Below are positions 23,732 to 35,811 of a DNA stretch of 64,000 nt, piece by piece (position 1 is the first letter of the stretch; every line of letters starts with the position of its first letter). Source of the stretch: Scatophagus argus (Eukaryota > Chordata > Actinopteri > Scatophagidae); NCBI RefSeq assembly GCF_020382885.2, contig NC_058504.1, positions 15,573,019 through 15,637,018 of the forward strand. The letters are read 5' to 3'. Below the pieces are notes generated by a model that ran no database searches, was not told the DNA's origin, and was given only the letters and a program-made list of their open reading frames with translations. Made by a program: the position numbers and the translations under genes.

Positions 23732-26700
23732 ATGACTCCTCAGCAGCACGTTGTTGACGGCCAGCCGCTCTCCTCGGTAATCGTCCAGAAAGCGTCGTTA
23801 ACTTACAAATTGTTTTTGTTGGAAAATGCCCGGAACACACTTGAACAAGAACTTCTCAACTTCACCAATAAGGTAATGTTCAAGTCCTTGACACGCGAGC
23901 TTGTCTTTATGTGTAAACCGATTTAGCTAGCTAGCATTTGCCACTCATGGTCAAGTGGTATTGGCTAGCTGAGCTAATTTTATATATTGTTAATTTTAAT
24001 TTAAAAAAGGTGCTATTTATCGGACGTTCCAGGTAATTGTTGCTGTCGTCTGCGTGTTTCTGTTTTGTTTTAATTTATGATATAAACAAACAAAAGCAGA
24101 TGCATAAATCAGTGAACGTTGGACAGGTTTTCTGGTAAACTATTAAATTGTCAATTGGTCAGAAATTGTTACTTTCATTTTTGAATAAACAGTGAAACAT
24201 CTCTCCTGCTGACAACATCTCTGTCATTTGTTCCTCAGGCCTATGAAGAGGTTCAAGGTTTCTTCAGTTCACCTTTTCCCACATGTATGTTCAGTGATAT
24301 TGCAGCGGCTTTGGATTCAAAATGTCAAGCTGTTGGCAAGCTCTCAGCATTATTAAAGGACCTCACAGTTGGTAAGTCAAGAATTAATCATACAGACATA
24401 GTTGCCAGTGTGACATTTCAGATGTGCATGTGTTAGACAATTGTACCATTTGATGATAATGTAAATACGTTATCTATCACGAGCATTACACAAATATCCA
24501 GTGTGTGATATAGGAAAAAAAAAATCTTCTTTTTCTCTTTCCGCTTTTCTGATCGCTTCAGAGCCACACACATGTGTTAGAAATGGAGTGAGAACAAACC
24601 AACTTCAGCCACTTGGAAACAAAGGGATCCTAATGACAGATGTTCTCAAGTTTGGATCCATGTTGCGGAACTCGCTCATGGCAAACTCCATTGCCAGAGC
24701 CGTCCAAGGGTTTGGGGCTGTGCTGCCTTTTCGACAGTTGAAACATTTCCTCATCTCGCAGCATGCAGCAGTCAGGCAGGATGACATGACAGGCCGTGCT
24801 GCGTCCAGCTACAACAACGATGTTGCGACCATGAGCTCATCCTCTCACTTAAAGGCTGAAAAAAAAGAACATGCTATTGTTTTTGAATATAAATGCCCAC
24901 CAGATGCAGTGGTTCTTCCTCCTGCCGTTATTCAGTGTCCCAGAGTTAGCGCAGAGAGACCACCAGTACTACTACCTCCCACACAGGCTATATTCCCAGA
25001 GATCAGTAATCCTAACCCAGTGAAAATAACACCACTAATTAGCAGGAGATGTGAAGATGATGTCCAGGTGCAACACCAAAAGCAAACATCCTCTCAGCTG
25101 CTTCACTTCCTTAGAGCAAAAGCTGAAATCATGGGTGTGCCAGAGGTCACTGTCATGGAGTGGAGTAAAAGTATGTACACTTCAAGTTTGCCACAATCGA
25201 TGTCACCTGCCCTCAAAACTCAAAACTGCCAGTTCGGACATGTGACAGATGAGCTGATTGATGCAAAAGCTACAACAATGTTGAGTGCAGACCCTGAAAA
25301 CCAAGCCCCAGTCTTCAGAGTAAAAAGAGTGGAATCAAATGGCTCTCTGACCTTCACCTGTGTGATTGCAACAAAGACTGAATTGTGGGACGTGGGAGAC
25401 ATCTACACAGAGGTGGGACAAAGGGGCTCTGCAGCCAGTCCCTCAGAAAATAAAGATTGCCGAAATATAACAACTCAGGTGGCGAACTCCTTTCTAAACA
25501 TCCAAACTGCTCTGCTTTGCGCAGAACCTGAACATGAGGGCAATTCTGCTGTTGCAAAAATGTCTGCTATCAACGTTATCACTATTCCTGAGTTCCAGAT
25601 ACGGAGGTTTGAAGAGACTGAGGTTGTGGTGTCTCATATTGTCAGCCCAGGCAACTTCTACATCCAGCAGGCAGACTCCACCATAAAGCTTCAGGCCCTT
25701 GTTACAGAGTAAGTCTTTCAGCATGGATTCTAATCTCTTGTCTGCCTTTTCTCAGCTTTTCTTAACCCTCATGGATTCCCTGAACACATTAACAGAACTT
25801 AAAGAGCCACTTATCCTGTTGGTGCAATATGGCTTTCTTTGTAGATTTTTTTCCCCCCCTTTTTAATAATCCACATGTTTCTGGTTGTGATTATTTTTTT
25901 CTCATTTGCAGCAGCTGGAAAGCCAGTAGTTCATATGCCGAGCAGAACTGCATTCCAGACATTGGAACCAAAGTAATGGGTTGGTTCCCTAACCAAGAAC
26001 AATGGAGCAGGGCTCAGGTGACAAAGATATGTGGAGTAAGTGGAGGTAGGTCCAATTTGGTATATTGGGATGGTATTGCAAAGGCATACCTCTAGATGGT
26101 AGCAGTGTCACTTTCCTTCCCTGCAGCCACTTGGGAATTCCTTATCCCTTTTTTTATAGTTTAACCTGACATGCCCTTTCTCATTGGGACATCAGATAAT
26201 AATGCCACTCATGGTGCTGGAAGTGGCACATCCATCAAGGTGGAGGTGAAGAGGCTGGACTACGGTGACACTGCCTGTCTGTCACTGCAGCACATCAAGG
26301 AGCTGGCTCCAGAAATGACTATCCTACCGCTACAGGCTGTTCAGGTCTCACTGGCAAATGTGAGTGGTTTCCTGCTGATATGTTGGCTTCATAATTTTAC
26401 CACATAAAGCTGTCACTGAGGAACATGTTAAGATTTTCAGCGACAGTGCAGGTTCCCTCTCAGGATCTGCATACATTGAAATGGTTAATTTACTGTGCTC
26501 TGCTGTGAGGTTGCAGACTCGGTTACAGTATTGGCATTTGTCCACATGATTAGTCACAGCCTTATCTATTGCTCACTGATAAAGGAAATGAATTATCTCG
26601 GTTCATGGTATTTTTTTTGTCTTGTTTCCTCTATCCCCCAGGTGATGCCTGTGAATGGGAGTGATTGGTCTGAGGAGGCAGTGGACTGGTTCCAAACAAT

Positions 26701-27354
26701 CGTGCACAACAGGACGCTCTATGCCAGACTTTACCCACAGGGGCCTAAAGTTACAGTTGAGCTGTTCTTGGAAAAGGGAAAGCTTGGAGCTCTGAGGTAC
26801 TTAAGCATTATCTTCAGACTATTACTTATGAATTGTAAACTTAGAATTAAGAGAATTGTACAAGCTGATAGTCAATGATATTTATTGACATATGATACGT
26901 TTCCTCCAACAAATGTCCCTTTATTTTGCCAGTTGTCACTGTACGATATAGTTTTAGTAGTACTGTGACTGAATATATGTTTGGCATTTGTAATGTGTAT
27001 GAACTGTACAGTTTCAAGGCCAGTAACTGCTCACCATGTTGACTGTATAATGGTATTATCTTCATTTCAGGAGGGGAGCGCCACTGTCATTGAGACTGGC
27101 CCAGAATGGACACGCCAAACACAGCAAACTTGGAAATGCTGGTCTGAAAAGAAGTAAGTAAAGCTGCAGTTTGGTTGGGGAAAAACAAATTTACCCCAAA
27201 TTGTGCATGTACAGCACTGGAGTGTGTCACCACTGTCATTCTCACTCCAAGTGTTACGTTTTGCTTTTTAGGCGCTGTTCAAGTTAAAAGGAGAGACCAG
27301 GACTCTGAGTGGGAGAAATACCTAATTATGCACTATATTCGAAACAAGAAGTAG
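23732..27354 (+). CDS. Tudor-domain protein, RNF17-like, single extended Tudor
   Basis: Eight exons: 23732-23872, 24239-24371, 24562-25708, 25912-26045, 26196-26359, 26642-26796, 27071-27153 and 27272-27354. All phases agree, giving 679 aa. The N-terminal 90 residues are helical (LFLLENARNTLEQELLNF) and suggest a coiled coil. A long poorly structured middle follows in exon 3. The C-terminal third is an extended Tudor unit: EVVVSHIVSPGNFYIQQ, GTKVMGWFPNQEQWSRAQV, VKRLDYGDTACLSL and DWSEEAVDWFQTIVHNR. The flanking arms resemble one repeat of RNF17 (VVSHVVNP.HFYI, W.EEA..EF), a germ-cell Tudor protein; others in this class bind methylarginine on PIWI proteins. No RING finger or further Tudor repeats are present, so it is a short relative or a fragment paralogue. 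DYGD replaces the usual DYGN. Poly(A) signals are at 27539 and 28162. The fold is well supported; the exact name is not. Confidence 0.8.
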
Positions 27355-27947
27355 TTCAGAAAGCGGGTAACGTATGTAGTTGGTCTCATTTCTGTCTGGC
27401 TTGTCTAACATCCGACCAGTGTGACAACACTGAAGACATTTAATGATTCTTGAATGTGAGATAAATCTTTCTCTTTCAGTTGACCGTTGATGTACAAACA
27501 CACAGTGGACAGAAAACAAAAGGGATCAGGGATATCTAAATAAAAACTAAATATAAATGAAAGTTTTGTTTTAAAACTGAAGGCATTGACTGGATTAGTA
27601 CATATGAAGTAAATCAGCTTTCTTGTGCATTCCTTTGTTTTACAATGCAGTTACTGCAGTGAAAGCTATGTCCAGTAAAATTTAAGTGTAAAGTTTTTTG
27701 TTTTTTGTTTTTTTTTTGACAAGTCCAACAAATCGTGACTGAATTTTGTAATTAACAGTGATGGAAAAGCTTGAAATAAGATTTTTTTTTTTATAACTTT
27801 GATGTATGTAAGATGAATGGAGACATGAATACCTGATTGTGGAATATGTTGTATTATTTCATAGACTTAGTTTTGCCTGTCTACATTTTGTACATTATGT
27901 TTTATATTAGTGGATGTGAGTGGGTCATAAGTCCTGGTCATTCCAGC

Positions 27948-28004
27948 CAGTTAGGTCACATTACATGGCACAGCCAGTCCCTCAGTTAGGTCACATTACA
28001 TGGC
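27948..28004. repeat. Short direct repeat with AGGTCA half-sites
   Basis: The same 22 bp (beginning CAGTTAGGTCACATTACATG) occurs at 27948-27969 and 27983-28004, 35 bp apart. Each copy contains one AGGTCA nuclear-receptor half-site. It may be a simple local duplication. Confidence 0.85.
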
Positions 28005-29789
28005 CTCTATTAAGTGATACTTGATTTGTCTGTGTCCTCATATAGTAGGTCCATGTTATTTCATTTTTTGTTTTTAGAGCCATGTTACCTTAGTTAATAT
28101 TGAGTTCTTGTACAATGGCGGATGTGTTATTTTGAATGTGCAGTACATATATCTATGCATTAATAAATCTGTGTTCTCTTCGGTTGCATGCCCCATGTCA
28201 CTGTGTTGTAGTGTATTTCCTATAGGGAGACTCGAAATGAGCTTTAGTTCATTGAAAGAATTACCAGGCCACCTAAACCCTCCCACTCCAGTGACGCAGA
28301 AAATGCTTATGCCGCAGCACACTGCTGTCAGTCATCTGCTAGAACACAACAAATGACCGCATTGTGTTTTCACTTGCATTCAGTTTGTTGTTACTGTAAA
28401 TTATTGTTTCTATGGTTGAAGGGGGAGTTTCACTTGAACAAACGGAAATCTTAGTTGATAATGATAAAAAGAAAGACTCATAACCCTCTGATTTCACATT
28501 ACAAGAATCTGAGAGCATGTGGATTGAGTTTTATCCTTTATTTTTAGATAGTTTATATTCACATAATGCACTTTGCTTAGTTTTGTGCTTTATAGCAGAG
28601 ACATAACTGAAATAAGCTTTACCCCAAATGACAATCTTGGTACAATATGATTAAATATCTCTCATGCCCACAAATAGGTGTTATCAAAACAATGGAGGCA
28701 ATTTTTATACAGAACAAACTTTGTAGATAATAAGTTTCCCCAGTTAAAAACATCGGACATCAAACAACAGCACCTGGCATGAAACAGTAATATAATGTCA
28801 TGTTCGTGACTACAGTATATTTGCCTGATTTATGGTGAAGCAACATGTAAATTTTTGACAGTTTATGTTACAAATATCAGCATGAACAAATGAAAGGACT
28901 GGACTTAATTACATCTTGTGTATAAAGTTAAAAGTTGACTTTGATTTTCCACTACTTTAGTGTTTACATTAGTTGAACAACTCAAGTAATTTCTGGATGA
29001 ATCTGCAAACCCAGTTAGTGACTCGGTGCTCTCAATGACAGTGGCTCAGGTCAAAAGCTTCCTTCACTTCCCTGCCCTGCCAAACACAATAAATAATGTG
29101 GCAGGCTGAGGCCTTTTGTGTCCACACAGATTCCTTCTTTTGCCAGGGTGGGCGGAAATCGAGGCGTTTGATCTGAATTCTAAAGAGTCTTGTTGCAGCC
29201 CAATAAAGGCTGCCTTTGTATGTAAATAGTTTATATAAGAGCATATGACTGCTACGGTGCAGGGCAGTGGCTAGTGGCGGAGGAATGATTAGCATTTTCC
29301 AAACGCATGGTGTTCTCAATCCAGCCTTTTGGCTAGCTGAAAAACACAATATTTTAATTCATTTCTTCCCGCTTTGTACACATTTTTGTGTACCACCACA
29401 ACTGAAGGTAAATAAATACATGTTCTATTGTTTAATTTTGTTTTATACTAACACTCAGTATGGTATGAAGTCAGATTTTATGTGACCGATGGCTGACGTG
29501 CCCCATTGCCTCGAGCTGACAAATGACATGCCATGATGTTTAAATTCTCATTACCCTTTATAGTAGTATTATTTGAATGAATCTGTTGACAGAGAATGTG
29601 ATCATTTTGAGTTTTTATTAGACAAATCTGGTTTGTAGCCTTTCTTACAAACAATAGAGGTCTCTCATTTGGCTTAAAAAATGTTGTAATGAGATGGATG
29701 TTTTGCTGGTTCCTTGGAGTAATGTGTTGGCAGTCTGTCAGTCTGTCTGCAACTGGGCTGTAGGTCAGTTTGGGAGTTCTGTATTAATA

Positions 29790-30032
29790 CAGGGTGAGCC
29801 AATCACGTGGCTCGGCGAATGTTTCGCAATTGGCTTCGCCCGGTTGCGTCTTCTGACGGTGCGCCGTGGTAGGCCATCACCCCTGCTTTTTATACAGCCA
29901 CGGGGCTAGTTGGGAATTCTTTTCTGTTGTTCCTTACTCTACCAAATCCAGCTTGATGCTCAGGCCACATCTCAAGATGGTCATCTTTGGACCCGGCGCT
30001 GCTTACGCCGCTTGCACCGCTGGCTGAGCCTG
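29790..30032 (+). promoter_or_regulatory. gjb1: Probable gjb1 promoter and non-coding exon 1
   Basis: CCAAT at 29799 directly abuts an E-box CACGTG (29804-29809) inside a near-palindrome AGCCAATCACGTGGCT. A TATA-like TTTTTATAC lies at 29887. Exon 1 would start about 30 bp after that and end at the donor CTG|GTAAAC (30032/30033). It splices to 30333, 14 bp before the ATG. Connexin genes typically have one 5' UTR intron, which supports this reading. Confidence 0.55.
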
Positions 30033-30346
30033 GTAAACCTTTAAAAACTACTGTTACAACAATTAGACTTTTACCAAACTGCTAAGTTGTGGAAAACAAC
30101 AGTAACTTTAAGCTATTTAAACTGATAATCCTTTGCTGCAAGTATGATTTTTGTTCAATTAAAAGGGCTAAACGGTGCTTGATTTTAATAAACGAGGTTT
30201 ACTTTTAATTTTGTTAAAATTCAGTAACTTATCAGACATTAATTTGGTTAAACCTGTTGATCTCAAGCTGGAAATACATCTTAGCCTACATCCATGTGAC
30301 CTTGACTGAAAGTGTAATCTGTACTTTTACAGACCTGGAGTCGAAA

Positions 30347-31174
30347 ATGAACTGGGGGACCTTTTATGCCGTGATCAGCGGCGTAAACAGGCACTCAACC
30401 GGCATCGGACGTGTTTGGCTCTCCGTCATCTTCATCTTCCGAATCCTGGTCCTGGTGGTTGCTGCTGAGAGCGTGTGGGGAGATGAGAAGTCTGGATTCA
30501 CCTGCAACACCCAGCAGCCTGGCTGCAACAGCGTCTGCTACGACCAGTTCTTCCCCATCTCACATATCCGCCTGTGGGCGCTCCAGCTTATCCTGGTCTC
30601 CACCCCCGCGCTGCTGGTGGCCATGCATGTGGCTCACCGACGCCACATCGACAAGAAGATTCTGAAGAGGACAGGCCACAGCAGCCCCAAGGAGCTGGAA
30701 CACATCAAGAACCAGAAGTTTCAGATCACCGGAGCTCTGTGGTGGACTTACATGATCAGTATCATCTTCAGAATCATATTTGAGGTGGCTTTTCTCTACG
30801 TCTTCTACTTGATCTACCCTGACTTTAAGATGGTGCGTTTGGTAAAGTGTGACTCGTATCCTTGCCCCAACACAGTGGATTGTTTTGTGTCCAGACCGAC
30901 AGAAAAGACAATATTCACCGTGTTTATGCTGGCAGTGTCTGGGGTGTGTGTGCTGCTTAACATGGCTGAGGTGATATACCTCATAGGCAGGGCCTGCAAA
31001 AGGTGCCTACGAGGCTCCGAGGAAGAGTCCAAAGCAGCCTGGATTAGTCAAAGGTTGTCGTCTTATAGGCAGAATGAAATCAATCAGCTGATAGCAGACC
31101 ATTCTCTTAAGTCCAAGTTCACTGTGACCAAAAAGAGCCCAGCTGAGAAGGGTGAAAGGTGTTCTGCTTTTTGA
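30347..31174 (+). CDS. gjb1: Gap junction beta-1 protein (connexin 32-like)
   Basis: Single coding exon, 275 aa; the acceptor TTTTACAG lies at 30332. It has four membrane helices and both extracellular loops with the three conserved cysteines each ([30 protein letters not shown]). It begins [21 protein letters not shown] and shares [25 protein letters not shown] with mammalian Cx32. The tail keeps QNEINQL and ends CSAF, a CaaX-type box comparable to the CSAC end of human Cx32. Six subunits make a hemichannel; Cx32 works in liver and Schwann cells in mammals. The ORF could be extended upstream to 30257, but the intron acceptor and connexin consensus fix the start at 30347. A poly(A) signal may be AATAAA at 33245. 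Confidence 0.95.
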   Translation: MNWGTFYAVISGVNRHSTGIGRVWLSVIFIFRILVLVVAAESVWGDEKSGFTCNTQQPGCNSVCYDQFFPISHIRLWALQLILVSTPALLVAMHVAHRRHIDKKILKRTGHSSPKELEHIKNQKFQITGALWWTYMISIIFRIIFEVAFLYVFYLIYPDFKMVRLVKCDSYPCPNTVDCFVSRPTEKTIFTVFMLAVSGVCVLLNMAEVIYLIGRACKRCLRGSEEESKAAWISQRLSSYRQNEINQLIADHSLKSKFTVTKKSPAEKGERCSAF

Positions 31175-34100
31175 GACTTTGCCTCTCCTGTTCCCTTTCA
31201 ACTAATCAACAGCAGTCACACATTTCCATGAAGGATGTTGCTCTGCATTAATGCCACAGATACTGTATCTGATCGTTGTCAACATACACATTTGGACCAT
31301 TTATTTACATACCATTCAGTCAATCGGTCATTGATTCATCTATTTTGTTTTGTTTTTATCTTTGTTACTGACACAAGTGTTAGCTGCTATCAGACCTCTG
31401 AACTATTTGGAGCCAGTCATGAAGAAAAAGACCAAACCAGTGTTTTTGTACTTTATAGGCTGTTTTCTTTACAAATGAGGCATAGCTGACCTTGGCTTTG
31501 ATACATTTATTAGACTGCAGTGGTTTTATTTGAATACAGTATCAGAAGCAACAAAATTTCTTAAGCTCATGTTTGTCAAATTGTTGTATGATAATAGTGC
31601 AAGTTATGGATTTTTTTGAAGATGTGTTTGGCATCTTGGTGCACTGTTTAGAAAAAAAAACAGTAGGTGCCACATAGTTTTATTTACAAGCTATGATGTA
31701 TTAAAATCATACCCATCAAGCAAACATTGATGCGAAAAAGATAACCTGAAAAATTTTAGATTTTCGCATCATTGAGTTTCTCACCACATAAATACACCAA
31801 CCAGCATATTTCAGCCACATTTCAGCTGCTTTATCACAAAACACTAATGTAACTTTGTCACAAAAAAGCTGGTTCACCTATTTAACAAAGGAAGTCATAA
31901 CAAATTGATTTTCATATTATAATTCAGTGAAAGGTTTAGAGCAAGCATGAAAACATTACAAGCTAAAAGTACTGTAAACCATGTAATATGCTCAAGAATA
32001 ACAAAACCTCAATACAAAATAGTTGGCATACCATGTAAAACAAATACAATATAGTCAATGTTCATCAACTTCATTGATTTTTGTAATGTATATGCTTACT
32101 CTGAATTTTGATGCCAGCAGTGTGTTAGGACAGGGGTAACAAAAGGCTGGGAAAGTTGTGGACCTCTCAAAAAACACCTGTTTGGAACAATCCACAGGTA
32201 AACAGGTTGACTGGTAACAGCTGATAGTAGCATACCTGGGTCTATAAAAAGAGATGTCGATTACAAGCAGGGATAGGATGCAGTTCATCACTTTGTAGTA
32301 AATCTAGTAAATCTGACAAAATGTGCAAAAACACAGGTATGGTCCTTTTTAGGAGCAGCGATTACTGTAGAGATTAAAATGCTGGATAGAAAGTGATTTT
32401 TTTTACATCACACATATTGTTAATATGTGCCATATTTAATTCAAGTGTGAAAGCTAGGTCATGGAGGAAAAGAGGATTCATGCAAGTAAAAACAATTAAA
32501 TGTCAGTAACAGCCCTTTAAGCTAAAAACCGTATGCTTAAATTTGTTTTTTTTAGTCATTTAATTTGGCTAAACTTTGTGTGGATACTATAACAGTTGGT
32601 GCTAGACAACCAAAGAAAATTTTTTATCCAATAACTCTCATTGGATATTATGCTTCTTCAAGTTAAATGATAAATAAAATCAGTTGGTGCTCAGACCAAA
32701 TACATATCTCTTTCGATAAACCTTCAAAACTGCCTCTAGTGGAGGACTTGATGAAGATGCCATGTGATATTCAGCAGATAAAATTGCAACATTGCAATTC
32801 TTATTCCTCCTGCACTTGGCTGCTGGGTCGCTTTTCGAATACTGATCTCTGTACAACACATGTTTTTGGATTTGTATATCTTATTGCCTACTTACTTCAT
32901 TATGCTTCTAATTGAGGTGATTGGGTTTTGTTTTTTTGTTTGAGGTTAACCTACCTTTTTAATCCATCGTCTACTTGAGACCCATCACTGTCTGACTGTT
33001 GCACTTGCTTTCTTTAATGTTACCCAGGGTCACACAGTATTCAGCTTCTTGTTGGTGAAAATACGCTGGTATCTGTTTATACAGCTGTTAGTTATTCATA
33101 TTGTAGTGCATACAGAAACACCCAATGTTGACATTTCTACTTAAATGTATATATATATATCAATTTACACTCCAGTAAACAATCCAGTTAATACTGTACA
33201 TAATATGGGTTGAAACTATATGTGTACATTATGTAATATAAAGTAATAAACTTCCTGATTGTCATTGATTGATGTCATCTGAAGTTCCTTAGCAAACATA
33301 CAACTTGTTTGTGCCATTGGGTTACTAAATGGGTGAAATACTGTTATATGTCAAAGCACAATAACCTCACTAATTACATAAACAGGGCTTTGTCACTGAC
33401 TTCACTCCTTCATGTCACTGTGATTTGTAACTTGAGGATGCAAATGGCTACTCATCTCCAGATCATTCCCCTTAATGATAGGAGAGACCCTTGTGCTATA
33501 TTTAGACCCCAGAGGCACTTGTGGCCAGCCAGACTTAGCGGACAACATCATTGGCCAGCTGCTGTGTCACTCACTGTAACAAGCAAGTAGACAGGCTTTA
33601 ATAGTTAACATTAGAGAGTGTACTCTGTGCCAAAATTAACCACGGGGGGGGAGGGTTTTTTTTGTGGGGGGGGGGGGGGGCCGGGCATGCTTGAGAGTTT
33701 GTCCAGCAGGTTACATGTGTTGTGGTCAGTGGAAGACCTGGATCTTGATCTGCCTGAGCAGCTTTTGAAAACAGAAGACAGAACCAGTGGGTTTGTCGGT
33801 GTGGAACGACAGTTGCGGCTACAGAAGTCCACTTTTCCTGTCCATTCAAGGGCATTGCTGGGGGCTTAAAGATCAGCTTTGGACTGAGGCCTGTCAACGA
33901 AGCAGGCGGCCTCATGGACCCTCAAAGAAGTGCAGGGCTTCACCAAAGGGGATGCATAAGCTGACAAGGTGGGTTAATCCAGTAATGTGACTTCTCCGTG
34001 ATTGTTTATGAACTAAACTTTTGTTAATTCAAGGACTTTCTGAAGTTAAAGCTAAACCTTGGACAACTTAGTTTGGATAAATGTGTTGAAAGGCATTTAT

Positions 34101-34725
34101 GCACAGACTCGCTTGAGTGGGAAAGCAGTTTTCTGTTGTGCGGGCTGTCCGCACCCTAAATTTGCTGTCCTGCTACTGTACTACACAAGTAGAATATATT
34201 TATAACATAATGTGTCACCGGAACTGACAGTACTAGCATTACTCAACTGTTTTTAATTCACAGTTCCACCACATCTCCTTGGTGTTTGATTTCACGTCCC
34301 GTAGACCATGTTGCTGTGACTCGGGCCGAAAAGGCCAAGCGAGAATCATGACAGGAACCTGCCTTCCCTCCTGTCCACACTTGCCAAATATATACCCTCC
34401 TAAAGTAAATATAATCCTGTCTGTGTCCACGTGGAAAAGGCCACTACCTGCTCAGCAGCAGAGCACCCCTACACTTGGTGTTCTGCTCGGCTCCCGAGAG
34501 ACTCTTTCGGTCTGAGCTCTGTTGAACTTGGTAAGATGTTTTAGAAACTTTGTAGTCTTCAGGAACACTGAAGCTTACTTTAATTTCTAGATTTGTTTTA
34601 TTTTATTGTTGCCATGCATTTGCTTTGTAGATTATTCTATACATTAGTCACTAATCAAATTGTGAAACTTTTTTTTTTTTTAACCGTTTTTGTTTGTTCT
34701 TTTCCAGATCTGAGTTTGCACAGCC
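31175..34725. other. gjb1 3' UTR, gap, and leader exon of the next connexin
   Basis: AT-rich sequence with AATAAA at 33245, a short TA repeat (33148-33160) and a G-rich tract (33644-33684). A likely non-coding exon of the downstream connexin ends at TTG|GTAAGA (34530/34531) and splices to TTTTCCAG at 34707. Open frames here overlap the G-tract or are short and show no family signal. Confidence 0.5.
33644..33684. repeat. Poly-G/T low-complexity tract
   Basis: Two long G runs (the second about 16 G) around a T run. The length is likely uncertain in any assembly. Confidence 0.9.
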
Positions 34726-35811
34726 ATGGGGGACTGGAACCTGCTGGGAAAGCTTTTGGAAAAAGCCCAGGAGCACTCTACTGTGGTGGGAAAGGTGTGG
34801 CTCACTGTCTTGTTCATCTTCCGCATCCTGATCCTGAGTGCTGCAACAGAGAAGGTGTGGGGTGACGAGCAATCAGGCTTTACCTGCGACACCAAGCAGC
34901 CCGGTTGCGAGAACGTCTGCTATGACATCACTTTCCCCATCTCCCACGTCCGATTCTGGGTGCTGCAGATCATCTTTGTGTCCACGCCTACGTTGATTTA
35001 CCTTGGACACATTCTTCATTTGGTGCGGATGGAGGATAAGCAGAAAGAGAAGGAGAGGGAACAGGCACTTCATTCAGACAAGCAGGCCCTTATTGTGAAT
35101 ACTAAGCACAAAAAGCCCCTGGTGAGGGACAATAAGGGCAGGGTACGCTTACAGGGGGAGCTCTTGCGGACTTATGTCTTTAATGTGATCTTTAAAACCT
35201 TGTTTGAAGTAGGCTTCATTGTAGCTCAGTACTTCTTATACGGTTTTGAGCTGAAGCCCATGTACACATGTGACAGGCCACCCTGCCCCAATGTGGTAAA
35301 CTGCTACATATCCCGTCCCACAGAGAAAACCATTTTTATCATCTTCATGCTGGGAGTGGCCAGCTTGTCTCTGTTCCTAAACCTCATAGAGATCTACCAC
35401 CTTGGCTTCACCAAGTGCCGACAGGGCCTCACATTCAGGAGACGTGGCCGTGCTCTTGAGGGTATTCCCAAGGAACCCAGTGAGGCCTCGGTGCCGTTTG
35501 CGCCGAGTTATGATGACTACTTCCATGGGCACCACCAAGTCCAGCCGACCTACCCGCCTGTGCCCAGCTACAACCTCTCTCCTCTGTCTGAAGGCACAGA
35601 CTCGTCCTTCCATCCTTACCACAGCAAGGCAGCCTACAAACAGAATAAGGACAACTTGGCGGTAGAAAGGAGCAGCAGCAAGCCAGAGGAATGTGACCTG
35701 AAAGGGAAGAAGGGAACAGGATCAGCCCCTGGGTCACCTACGCAGGCCAGGCCTGGCCGCAGTGCCAAACACAGCAACAACAAGACTAGAATAGATGATC
35801 TGAAGATATGA
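34726..35811 (+). CDS. Gap junction alpha protein, Cx43 group (Cx40.8-like)
   Basis: Single coding exon, 361 aa, starting [20 protein letters not shown], the alpha-connexin signature. It has four membrane helices and loop cysteines [16 protein letters not shown] and [34 protein letters not shown] fits Cx43. The long cytoplasmic tail is Pro/Ser/Tyr-rich ([25 protein letters not shown]) and ends RIDDLKI, close to the DDLEI end of Cx43 that binds the ZO-1 PDZ domain. At 361 aa it is shorter than Cx43 (about 382). The likeliest identity is the fish-specific Cx43 paralogue (cx40.8 / gja1-type), which I infer from tail length and linkage to gjb1. A non-coding first exon ends at 34530. Poly(A) signals are AATAAA at 36326 and 36749. 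Confidence 0.9.
   Translation: MGDWNLLGKLLEKAQEHSTVVGKVWLTVLFIFRILILSAATEKVWGDEQSGFTCDTKQPGCENVCYDITFPISHVRFWVLQIIFVSTPTLIYLGHILHLVRMEDKQKEKEREQALHSDKQALIVNTKHKKPLVRDNKGRVRLQGELLRTYVFNVIFKTLFEVGFIVAQYFLYGFELKPMYTCDRPPCPNVVNCYISRPTEKTIFIIFMLGVASLSLFLNLIEIYHLGFTKCRQGLTFRRRGRALEGIPKEPSEASVPFAPSYDDYFHGHHQVQPTYPPVPSYNLSPLSEGTDSSFHPYHSKAAYKQNKDNLAVERSSSKPEECDLKGKKGTGSAPGSPTQARPGRSAKHSNNKTRIDDLKI

Larger units (their letters stand above)
27355..30346. other. Tudor gene 3' UTR, intergenic gap, gjb1 leader exon and intron
   Basis: AATAAA at 27539 and 28162 can end the upstream gene. An exact 22-bp direct repeat sits at 27948 and 27983. From about 29790 the sequence becomes promoter-like, then holds a probable non-coding first exon of gjb1 ending at CTG|GTAAAC (30032) and an intron to TTTTACAG (30332). 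Nothing else is recognisable. Confidence 0.5.

Noticed and set aside
26030-26045. GGA|GTAAGT as donor of Tudor gene exon 4
   Set aside because: It is a stronger motif but leaves phase 0, while the next exon needs phase 1; GGAG|GTAGGT at 26045 keeps the frame. Minor use is possible.
26348-26557. Minus-strand frame inside the Tudor gene
   Set aside because: It covers an intron between well-phased exons and has no family signal.
30257-30346. N-terminal extension of the connexin 32 frame
   Set aside because: It crosses a clear TTTTACAG acceptor at 30332, and all connexins start at the MNW/MGDW position.
33598-33915. Pro-rich frames around the G tract
   Set aside because: The proline run is the translated poly-G tract; no gene.
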